Below are positions 25,401 to 32,727 of a stretch of 64,000 nucleotides of DNA, piece by piece (position 1 is the first letter of the stretch; every line of letters starts with the position of its first letter). Source of the stretch: PALSA-505 sp963702235 (GTDB lineage Bacteria; Actinomycetota; Actinomycetes; Streptosporangiales; Streptosporangiaceae); NCBI GenBank assembly GCA_963702235.1, contig CAVPBZ010000018.1:806001-870000 (forward strand), in the 5' to 3' direction. The notes under the pieces were generated by a model. It was not told the DNA's origin, searched no databases, and saw nothing but the letters and a program-made list of their open reading frames with translations. The translations under genes were made by a program, and so were the position numbers.

Positions 25401-26063
25401 TCATCCCCCCGCCGGACGGGCGTTCTTTCGTGTCCCGGAGCTGTCCAGGCCCAGCGCCCGCGGCAGCCACGCGGTGACCGCGCGGCCGACGGCCCGCGGA
25501 TCGCGTGACAACGCGTGCGTCTCCCCCGCCAGCACGACCACCCGCGCTCCGGCCCGGCGGCCCGGCACCCCGAACGGGTCGCGCTCACCGTTCACGATCA
25601 GCAGCTTCGTGCCCGGGATGCGCAGCTCAGCGGCCCGGGAGCGGTCCGGCCGGCCCGGCGGCTGCAGCGGGAAGGCCAGCGCGATGACGGCGGCCGCGCC
25701 GGCCGCCGCGGCGGTGCGGCAGGCCACCCTGGCCCCGTTGCTCCGCCCGCCCTGCACGAGCGGAAGCGGCTCACCCGGACCGGTGACCTGCCCGGTGGCG
25801 TCCCGGAGCGCGGTGATGATCTCCACCCAGGCCGCGTCCTGACGGATGGCCGACCCGGGCGCGCGGGCCCCGGTGACCCGGTACGGCTGGGTGATCCGGG
25901 CCACCACCCCGCCGAGGCGCAGCGCCGCGTCGCGCACCGCGAGCAGGTCGGGCGCGTTCACGTCGCCGCCCGCGCCGTGGGTGAGCGCGAGCAGGAAGGC
26001 GGGCCGCGCGGCACCCGCCTCGATGACCACCCTGGCGGGCCCGTATGTCGTGCCTATCTCCAC
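25401..26063 (-). CDS. Alpha/beta-hydrolase family protein (KANL3/Tex30-like dienelactone-hydrolase fold)
   Basis: About 220 residues from the GTG at 26063; the reading frame is open further upstream, but that part has no hydrolase similarity and overlaps the neighbouring gene. Core features: ALTHGAGGDVNAPDLLAV (oxyanion region), the nucleophile elbow GGRSNGARVA with Ser in G-x-S-x-G, ALAFPLQPPGRP, then LLIVNGERDPFG with the acidic residue and AGETHAL with the catalytic His. The family's substrates are unknown. It follows the SGNH hydrolase on the same strand by 28 bp. Confidence 0.8.
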   Translation of the reverse strand: MEIGTTYGPARVVIEAGAARPAFLLALTHGAGGDVNAPDLLAVRDAALRLGGVVARITQPYRVTGARAPGSAIRQDAAWVEIITALRDATGQVTGPGEPLPLVQGGRSNGARVACRTAAAAGAAAVIALAFPLQPPGRPDRSRAAELRIPGTKLLIVNGERDPFGVPGRRAGARVVVLAGETHALSRDPRAVGRAVTAWLPRALGLDSSGTRKNARPAGG

Positions 26064-26091
26064 CGCCGGTTCCCGCTTTCCCCGGGCGCGG

Positions 26092-27517
26092 CTACGCGCC
26101 AGGCTGGTGCAGCGCTGCCTGGTCCGCCAGCGCGATCGCGAGCTGGCCGAGCGCGGTGGGGTGGAACGGTGCCGCCGCGTCGAGCCCCTGGACATACGGC
26201 TGCCTCGTGCACAGCTGATGCCCGGCGAAGTCAGGCTGCGGCGAGGAGAACCCGAACTGGGCGGCTCCGCTCGCCAGCACCTGGTTCAGCGTAGCCAGCC
26301 GGGAGGTCAGGGTCTGCAGGTTCGCGGCGGTGAGCCCGGCCTGGCCCAGGCAGCCGGGCTGGGCGCCGAACGGGTCGTAGTAGCGGTTGACGATCACCTG
26401 CGGGTGGGCGGGCAGCCCCGCCAGCCGGCTGAGCAGGTCGAGGTAGTTCTTGCTGAACGAGGCCAGCTGCTGCTGGAAGTAGGCCCCGGTGGCCCGGTCG
26501 TCGCAGCGCGGCGTGACCGAGCAGTAGCGCACCTCGGCGGCCCAGTTCAGGTCGTCGGCACCCACGCTGACGATGACGACCGACGCGCTGCTGGCCCGTT
26601 GGGCCACCGCGAGCTGCGGCGGCAGCCGGTTGCCGCCGTGCTCCTGCGGCCCGAGCAGCCCCTGGCTGATCGTGGCGCCGTTGCAGGCGAGGTTGAGTAC
26701 GCGCCAGCCGTTGACGCCGGACAGGTCGGCGGCGTAGGAGTCGGAGCTGCGCCCGCAGGCCCGGGCGGAGCCGGACGCGCCGGGCAGCGGCGCGAGCCCG
26801 GCGCCCGCCGCGGTGGAGTCGCCGATGACCACGACCCCGACCCGGGACAGCGGCCGCCCGGCCGGGTGAATCCGCGGCAGCCGGGTCTCCGTCCCGACGA
26901 GCTCGTTCAGCGAGTGCACTTGGCGGAGCAGGGCGGGCGCCGAGTACGTGGTGATCATGATGGCGGTCACGTTGACGGCTTCGGCCGCGACCAGCCCGGC
27001 GGCCAGCAGCATGATGGTGGTGCGGCGCGGCAGGCGGCGCCAGCCTGCGACCGCGCCCGCCAGGATCAGCGCTCCCGCCCCGGTGATCACCGTCTCCCAG
27101 GCGAAGTAGCGCTTCCACCCGTCCGCCAGCCGGGCGCCGAGGACGCGTTCCGCGCCGGTCCGGCGGGCGCCCTCGATGAACGTGGTCAGCTCGCTGTTGA
27201 TGGTGATCTGGGAGAGCTGCAGCCGGGGCCGCACCGGGCCGGTGAACCGCAGGTCGGTCGGCAGGCTCTGGCCGAACAGGTCAATCTCCCCCGGGCCGGA
27301 CAAGCTGAAGATCCGGCGCGCTGGCGCCGACCCGGATCACCTGCCCGGCCACGGTGACCGTCTGCATCGGCGTCACCTGCAGCGAGATGGCAATCGCCGC
27401 GCCGGCCAGTGCGATGAGCAGCACCAGCCCGGCCAGCCACCGTATCGCCCGCCGGGCCCGTCCGCCCGTCTGCAGCATGCCGCCAGTCGTTCCCATTCCG
27501 CCCCCGAGGCTAACCAT
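26092..27517 (-). CDS. Membrane-anchored SGNH/GDSL hydrolase, apparent frameshift near the N terminus
   Basis: Two frames seem to make one protein. The first part (from ATG 27517) has a membrane anchor, AIRWLAGLVLLIALAGAAIAISL, and VTVAGQVIRVGASAPDLQL. It then runs into a stop at 27281. The frame that continues the family sequence (SGPGEIDLFGQSLPTDLRFTGPVRP) overlaps it from 27303, where a TTG could also serve as a start. The catalytic part has block I GDSTAAG, block III VGADDLNW and block V FHPTALGQ, supplying Ser, Asp and His. Another hydrophobic segment (VITGAGALILAGAVAG) and a third (IMLLAAGLVAAEAVNV) precede the hydrolase domain. The protein would act outside the membrane, perhaps as an esterase or lipase. 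The break is a one-base indel or an overlapping second start. Confidence 0.75.
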
Positions 27518-27565
27518 GCGGCACGACTGCTCGGGCGGTCCAGCGAGCGGCGGGCCCGGGGCGGC

Positions 27566-28765
27566 TTACGTGGGCGGCCGGCCTGGCGCGGGAGCGGCCG
27601 GGCCGGCCTGCTTGGCCGGGCGTGCCTGCTTGGCCGGGCCGGCCTGCTTGGGCGGGCGTCCCAGCGACGGGCGGATCGGCGGGATGGAGCCGCCGCCGCG
27701 CCGCCGGGGTCCCGACCACAGCGCGGGCACGACATCCAGCGCGGCGGCCACCCCGTAGGCGGCCTGCTCGTAGTTGAGCCGCCAGCCGACGAAATCCGGC
27801 CAGGCGTCAGCGGCGTCGCGCTCGATCGGGAAGTCGACCTTGCGCAGCCGGTCGACCGCGTCGAGGAACTCCTGGTAGGTCACGCTGATCTCGCCGTTCG
27901 GATCCGGCTCGTCGGGCACGTCGATGCCCATCGCCCGGGCGATCTGGGTGAAGCACAGGAATCCGCTGCGCAGGCAGAGCCGGGCCGGCACCACCGGCGC
28001 GATTCCCGGGGACAGCGCCAGGAACAGCGCGGCGGAGTCGAGCACGGCGAGCAGCCCGGTCACCCAGGACGACAGCGGCCGGGGCGACCGGAAGCTCACC
28101 AGCGGCAGGTAGGTGGTGTGGCTTTCCGCGACGTCGGCGGACCAGCGTTCCCACTGGGCATACAGGTCCGGCAGCGTATCGATGGTAGACATCCCCGATC
28201 CCAGCGCGTAGTGGGTACGCGCCAGCAGCTCCGGTCCCCAGGACGGCACGCCGGCCCGAGCGTTCAGCAGCGCCACCTCGGTCTCCCGCCGGTTGAACGC
28301 GGCATAGAGGGCAGGCAGGTAGGCGATCTGCAGCGTGACGATCACCAGGCCGGTCGCCGCCGCGAGGAACACGATCGCCGTCGGCACGGCGCCGGGAGCG
28401 GCCGCGAACCCGAGGGTGAACATCGAGGATCCGGAGATCGTGAACGCCGACGTTATCCCCCGGGCGGCAAACGGCCACAGCAGCAGCGCGAACCCGATGA
28501 ACGTGATCCCCAGCCAGGCCACCAGCTGCGTGATCAGGATTGCCGCCGCCTGGGCGGCCAGCACCCGGTCCCGCCGCCGGTAGTCGGCGATCGGGTGGGT
28601 CGCCAACCGGAAGGCCTTGTTCACGACCCGGTCCACCCAGCGCGTCAGCCAGCTGCTGACCGGCCGCGGCACGATGACCGTCCCGACGATGCTGGCCCAG
28701 GCCGTGAGCACGAGCAGGCCGCCCGCTACGGCGGCCAGCGAGCGGACTGCGATCGGGACCACCAT
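27566..28765 (-). CDS. Integral membrane protein with a channel-pore-like segment
   Basis: 399 residues, function not recognised. Helices at about 8-32, 70-100 and 135-160 and again near 235-260. Between the second and third is FTISGSSMFTLGF, which has the helix-then-filter look of a two-helix ion-channel pore loop, though it lacks the T-x-G-Y-G signature. A large cytoplasmic part follows (TYQEFLDAVDRLRKVDFPIERDAADAWPDF). The C terminus is a basic Pro/Ala/Lys tail with KQAGPAKQARPAKQAG repeats from 15-bp tandem repeats at about 27590-27655. The next gene on the strand is the SGNH hydrolase, 48 bp away. Confidence 0.65.
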   Translation of the reverse strand: MVVPIAVRSLAAVAGGLLVLTAWASIVGTVIVPRPVSSWLTRWVDRVVNKAFRLATHPIADYRRRDRVLAAQAAAILITQLVAWLGITFIGFALLLWPFAARGITSAFTISGSSMFTLGFAAAPGAVPTAIVFLAAATGLVIVTLQIAYLPALYAAFNRRETEVALLNARAGVPSWGPELLARTHYALGSGMSTIDTLPDLYAQWERWSADVAESHTTYLPLVSFRSPRPLSSWVTGLLAVLDSAALFLALSPGIAPVVPARLCLRSGFLCFTQIARAMGIDVPDEPDPNGEISVTYQEFLDAVDRLRKVDFPIERDAADAWPDFVGWRLNYEQAAYGVAAALDVVPALWSGPRRRGGGSIPPIRPSLGRPPKQAGPAKQARPAKQAGPAAPAPGRPPT

Positions 28766-28807
28766 CGGCTTTCACCTCCACGGTCAGCGGCTGTGCCGAA
28801 CCTACCG

Positions 28808-29746
28808 CTAGCCGGGAAGCAGGACGATCTTCCCCCGGGTGTGCCGCTTCTCCAGCTCGGCGTACGCATCCTGCACCTGGTCCAGCGGGTAGGTCCGGGC
28901 CACCGGGACCACCAGCTGGCCGGCCGCGGCAAGGTCGGCCAGCTCGGCCAGGACCGCGGCGGGATCCTCGGCCGCGGCGACCCCTTCCATCTTGGCGCCG
29001 GCCCGCTGGGCCGCCGACCAGTCGATGATCGTGTCGATCCGCTCCTTAGGCACGCCGAGCTCCGCGGCCAGCTCCACGTACCCGCCGCCGAAGCAGTCGA
29101 TGAAGGCATCGATGCCGCCGGGGGCGGCAGCTCGCAGCCGATCCGCCAGGCCGTCGCCGTAGCTGACCGGAGTGACCCCGGCAGCGGCCAGCCAGGCGGC
29201 GTTGCCGGGGCCCGCGATGCCGATCACCGCCGCCCCGGCGCGCCGGGCGAGCTGGACGGCCAGGGATCCGACGCCGCCGGCGGCGGCAGAGACCGCCACC
29301 GTGTCGCCGGGCCTGAGGTTGACGGACCGGACCGCGGCCCACGCGGTGACGCCGGCCACGTGCAGCGAGCCTGCCACCTCCCAGCTGACCCCGGCGGGCT
29401 TGGCCACCAGCTGGCCGGCCGGGACGCTGACCGCCTCGGCGTGGCTGGCACGCTCGTCGGTCCAGCCGAGCACCTCGTCACCGGGGCTGACGGATGTCAC
29501 CCCGGCTGCGACCTCGGTCACGACCCCGGCGAAGTCGCTGCCCTCGCCCTCGGGGAAATGCGCCGGCCACCTGTCGTGCAGCAGTCCCGACCTGATCGCC
29601 GCCTCCCCCGGGTTGAGCGACGCCGCCATCACTCGCACGACCACCCGGCCCGGGTCGGCCCGGGGCCGGGGAACCTCGGTCACCTGTAGCTCCTCGATCC
29701 CGCCGTAACGCTCGAAGCGCACCGCTCGCATCGTCTCTTCAGCCAT
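28808..29746 (-). CDS. Zinc-independent MDR-family NADP-dependent oxidoreductase (quinone reductase-like)
   Basis: About 312 residues from the ATG at 29746; an in-frame upstream start at 29761 is possible. GroES-like N-terminal domain (VVRVMAASLNPGEAAIRSG, then GSDFAGVVTEVAAGVTSVSPGDEVLG), then a Rossmann domain with AAAGGVGSLAVQLARRAGAAVIG for NADP binding, and the closing ELEKRHTRGKIVLLPG. The structural-zinc cysteines of alcohol dehydrogenases are absent, which places it with the quinone oxidoreductase (QOR) branch. It probably reduces quinones or enones. It lies 123 bp downstream of the aldo/keto reductase on the same strand. Confidence 0.9.
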   Translation of the reverse strand: MAEETMRAVRFERYGGIEELQVTEVPRPRADPGRVVVRVMAASLNPGEAAIRSGLLHDRWPAHFPEGEGSDFAGVVTEVAAGVTSVSPGDEVLGWTDERASHAEAVSVPAGQLVAKPAGVSWEVAGSLHVAGVTAWAAVRSVNLRPGDTVAVSAAAGGVGSLAVQLARRAGAAVIGIAGPGNAAWLAAAGVTPVSYGDGLADRLRAAAPGGIDAFIDCFGGGYVELAAELGVPKERIDTIIDWSAAQRAGAKMEGVAAAEDPAAVLAELADLAAAGQLVVPVARTYPLDQVQDAYAELEKRHTRGKIVLLPG

Positions 29747-29869
29747 GTGCGCGGTAACCACGCGCCGCTGCGGATCATTTCCGTGCCGGGCAGCCGGACG
29801 CGCCGGAACAGCCGGCGCCGGCGGCGCAAGGCAGGATCGGGTGGCGCGGCGGCGGCGAAGCCAGAGGCG

Positions 29870-30898
29870 TCAGCTCCGGCGGCGCAGGGCAGGTTCGGTC
29901 AGCGGCGGCGGCTCGTAGCCCCGGTCGGCCGGATTGAGGCTGGTGCCCGGCGGGACGATCTCGTCGATCTTGTCGAGTAGGTCGGGCGACAGCTCGACGT
30001 CGGCGGCGGCGAGCTGGCTCTCCAGGTGCTCCATCGTCCGCGGGCCGATGATGGCCGAGGTGACGGCCGGGTGGCTGGTCACGAAGGCCAGCGCCAGCTG
30101 GATCAGGGACAGGCCGGCCTGCTCGGCGAGCACGGCGAGTTTCTCGGCCGCATCCAGTTTCGCCTGGTTGCCGGGCAGGCTCAGGTCAAACCGGAGCGGC
30201 AGCCGGTCGCTGCGGTGGCTGGCCGGCAGGTCGCTGCCCTGGCGGTAGCGCCCGGACAGCCAGCCGCTGGCCAGCGGTCCCCAGGCGATGACGCCCATGC
30301 CGTAGCGCTGGCAGACCGGCAGCACCTCGGCCTCGATGCCGCGCACCAGGATCGAATAGGGCGGCTGCTCGCAGACGAAGCGTTCCCGTCCGCGCCGCTG
30401 CGCGTCCCACTGGGCCTCGACGATCTGCGACGGCGGGAAGGTCGAGCTGCCCGCGTAGCAGATCTTGCCCGCCTTGATCAGGTCGGTGAGGGCGCCGAGT
30501 GTCTCGTCGATGTCCGTGGCCGGGTCGGGGCGGTGGATCTGGTACAGGTCGATGTAGTCGGTACCGAGGCGGCGCAGGCTGTTCTCGCACTCCCGGATGA
30601 GCCAGCGGCGCGAGTTTCCCTGCTCGTTGGCGTCATCGCCCATCCGGCCGTGGGCCTTGGTCGCGAGCACGACACGGTCACGGCGGCCTGCGGCCAGCGC
30701 CTTGCCGACGATCTCCTCCGACTCCCCGCCGGAATAGACGTCCGCCGTATCGACGAAGTTGATCCCCGCGTCCAGCGCCCGGTGGATGATCCGGACCGAC
30801 TCGTCGTGGTCGGGATTACCCCAGGAACCGAACATCATCGCGCCCAGGCAGAGCTTGCTGACCTTGACGCCGGTTGTGCCGAGCACCCGCATCTCCAT
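29870..30898 (-). CDS. Aldo/keto reductase
   Basis: 342 residues. TIM-barrel AKR fold with the catalytic tetrad visible: Asp and Tyr in FVDTADVYSGGESEEIVG, Lys in VVLATKAHG and His in LYQIHRPDP. NADPH-binding segments GVIAWGPLASGWLSGRY and IIGPRTMEHLESQLAAADVEL are in the C-terminal half. It resembles the actinobacterial YajO/AKR11-12 group acting on small aldehydes and ketones. It and the adjacent MDR oxidoreductase may share a transcript. Confidence 0.93.
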   Translation of the reverse strand: MEMRVLGTTGVKVSKLCLGAMMFGSWGNPDHDESVRIIHRALDAGINFVDTADVYSGGESEEIVGKALAAGRRDRVVLATKAHGRMGDDANEQGNSRRWLIRECENSLRRLGTDYIDLYQIHRPDPATDIDETLGALTDLIKAGKICYAGSSTFPPSQIVEAQWDAQRRGRERFVCEQPPYSILVRGIEAEVLPVCQRYGMGVIAWGPLASGWLSGRYRQGSDLPASHRSDRLPLRFDLSLPGNQAKLDAAEKLAVLAEQAGLSLIQLALAFVTSHPAVTSAIIGPRTMEHLESQLAAADVELSPDLLDKIDEIVPPGTSLNPADRGYEPPPLTEPALRRRS

Positions 30899-31077
30899 GG
30901 CCCAAGCCTAGTGAGTGCTCGCGGGCCGGCCAGGGTGCGCCCCGCTCGGGCGGACAGCTCCTGCAGTAGGCGTCCGGGTTACGGATCGACGGGGCGCCGC
31001 CCGGGCGGGGTCGACGCGTTGCGCCCCGGGCCGGCGGGGGGCGGTCCGGGGCGCGGGCGGCCTGGCGGGCTGGGGGG

Positions 31078-31911
31078 TTAGCAGCCGTCGTAGGGGGCCC
31101 AGTTGTTCTGGCCGCCGCGGGCCAGGGCGGTGGCGAAGACCTGGTTCTGCTCGGCCACGCTGGCGTGGCCGAAGTCGGCCGGGTTGCCGCCGTAGGCGGC
31201 CCAGGTGGCGGCGGCGAACTGGTACAGGCCGTAGTGCCCCGACGCGTTCATGACCTGGGGGTTGCCGCCTGATTCGCGGGCCACCACGCAGGCCCCGAAC
31301 GCGCCGCCGGGGTAGGCCCCCGACCAGCTCGCGGCCGGCGCCGCGGTGGCAGCGGCGGTCTGCGGGGCCGCGGCCGCCGCCGGCCCGGGGGCGGGGGCGT
31401 GCCGGGGGGTGTAGGCCGGCCCGGGGCCGAGCCGGGCCGGGGCGGCGGGGATGGACCGGGGCCGGGCCGGGACGGTCAGCACCTGCCCGGCGCTGATCAG
31501 GTTGGCCCACCGCACGGTGTGCCGGTTGCCCCAGTACAGCACCGGCCAGGCCGCCGGGTCGTGGTAGACCCGCCCGGCGATCGCCGACAGCGAGTCCCCC
31601 GGCCGCACCGTGTAGCTGGCGGCGGCGGGCTTGTGCCGGGCGCCGCGGGCGGCCAGCAGCCGGGCCCGGCCGGGCCGCTGGTACGCCGCCGGCACCCGCC
31701 CCTTCACCGTCGCGCCCGCGCCCGTGGCCGCGCGCGCGGCCGCGCCTGTGGTGGCGGTGGCGGTGGCGGGGGTGCCGGGCGGCGGGACGGTGCGGGCGGA
31801 GGCGGCCTGGGCGGGCAGGCAGATCGCCGCGGCCACGCCCAGGGTGGGCACGGCAGCGCCGGCTGCGGCCTGCGGCAGCCGGACGCGGGAGGGTTTGCTG
31901 TGGGCGCCCAA
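31078..31911 (-). CDS. Secreted LysM and transglycosylase (Rpf-like) cell-wall protein
   Basis: 277 residues, TTG start with AAAGGAG six bases upstream. Residues 10-40 form a Sec-type signal (ending around AQAASA). A LysM domain follows at about 98-150 (SYTVRPGDSLSAIAGRVYHDPAAWPVLYWGNR to GQVLTVP) for binding peptidoglycan. A Pro/Ala linker leads to the C-terminal domain, GACVVARESGGNPQVMNASGHYGLYQFAAATWAAYGG, of the transglycosylase/resuscitation-promoting-factor fold, with catalytic Glu in ARESGG. The paired cysteines (GACVV and the C-terminal YDGC) fit a disulfide. It would cleave glycan strands during growth or spore germination. Confidence 0.9.
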   Translation of the reverse strand: MGAHSKPSRVRLPQAAAGAAVPTLGVAAAICLPAQAASARTVPPPGTPATATATTGAAARAATGAGATVKGRVPAAYQRPGRARLLAARGARHKPAAASYTVRPGDSLSAIAGRVYHDPAAWPVLYWGNRHTVRWANLISAGQVLTVPARPRSIPAAPARLGPGPAYTPRHAPAPGPAAAAAPQTAAATAAPAASWSGAYPGGAFGACVVARESGGNPQVMNASGHYGLYQFAAATWAAYGGNPADFGHASVAEQNQVFATALARGGQNNWAPYDGC

Positions 31912-32264
31912 CGGGCTCCTTTCCGGGCAGGACGCGCTCCGCTGGAAGCTGCCCGGCTGGTGGGCGTGCCGCCGGAGCGCCTGACAACGGGCGAGCCTAG
32001 CCAGCCCCCGGCCGGCGTTCCCGGTAAATCCGTCACATCGGGACGAACACGCCGCCGGCTGCTAAACTCCGCCCGCCGGTACCCCGCCAGCCACACCCGG
32101 ACACCCGCACACCACCCGCCACCCACCCCACACCCCCGCCCGCAGGCCAGCCAAAGCCGCAGATCACCAGGCTGGCCGGTGAACTACCGGGTCCTGATCC
32201 TCGTTCCCCGGGGTCCTGCGCGAGCTGCAGATCGTGCTCGCCGTCATCCTCGGACTTGGGTCAG
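31912..32264 (-). other. Leader/promoter region of the LysM-Rpf gene, with a G-rich tract
   Basis: About 350 bp between thioredoxin and the LysM/Rpf-like gene. It contains a strongly strand-biased tract at about 32083-32144, G-rich on the minus strand (listed separately), and a 150-bp leader before the TTG. Rpf-type genes of actinomycetes often have a c-di-AMP (ydaO) riboswitch leader. The hallmark conserved segment of that class was not found here. Confidence 0.4.
32115..32137 (-). other. Potential G-quadruplex motif
   Basis: On the minus strand the runs GGGGG, GGGG, GGG and GGG are separated by loops of three, one and four bases (TGT, T, TGGC), which satisfies the usual four-run quadruplex pattern. 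It lies about 205 bp upstream of the LysM/Rpf-like start, on its coding strand. Confidence 0.5.
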
Positions 32265-32717
32265 CTAGGACTGTGCGAGCGCGCCCTGGACCCAGTCCCG
32301 CAGCGCGGGCAGCGGCATGGCGCCCGCCTGGCGGGCGATCACCTTGCCGTCCCGCAGCACCATCAGCGTGGGGATGGCCTGGACGGTGAACCGCTGCTGC
32401 AGCTTCGGTGCCTCATCCACGTTGACCTTCACGAGCTTCACCGTGCCGGCCAGGTCCTGGGCGAGCTGCTCGAGTGCCGGGCTCACCATCCGGCAGGGTC
32501 CGCACCAGGGCGCCCACATGTCCACCACGACGGGGATGGCGGCCGCTTCGGCGATCTCGGCGAACGTGTCGTCGCCTGCGGCGGCAACCCAGGGCAGCGG
32601 CTTGTGGCAGTTGCCGCACCGGGGGGTGCCGCGCGCGGCGGCCGGAACCCGGTTCATCCGGCCGCAGTTCGTGCACCTGACCAGCTCTGCTGGCGTGCTG
32701 CCTTGTCCGTCTGGCAT
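32265..32717 (-). CDS. trxC: Thioredoxin with N-terminal zinc ribbon (Trx2/TrxC type)
   Basis: 150 residues from the ATG at 32717, ten bases after the clpB stop. Two CxxC pairs near the N terminus (CTNCGR and CGNC) form a zinc ribbon, then comes a thioredoxin fold with active site WCGPC in VDMWAPWCGPCRMVSPALEQLA and the cis-Pro in AIPTLMVLRDGK. This is the Trx2/TrxC architecture known for redox-sensitive chaperone-like function. As the last gene of a dnaK-grpE-dnaJ-cbpM-clpB operon it is probably induced with protein-folding stress. Confidence 0.92.
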   Translation of the reverse strand: MPDGQGSTPAELVRCTNCGRMNRVPAAARGTPRCGNCHKPLPWVAAAGDDTFAEIAEAAAIPVVVDMWAPWCGPCRMVSPALEQLAQDLAGTVKLVKVNVDEAPKLQQRFTVQAIPTLMVLRDGKVIARQAGAMPLPALRDWVQGALAQS

Positions 32718-32727
32718 GCGGTCGCTC

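Noticed and set aside
31912..32100. c-di-AMP (ydaO) riboswitch before the LysM/Rpf-like gene
   Set aside because: The position fits known rpf leaders, but the conserved segment of the type GAACCCGTCAGCTAACC and the paired GGGTGA region were not found; a covariance-model search would be decisive.
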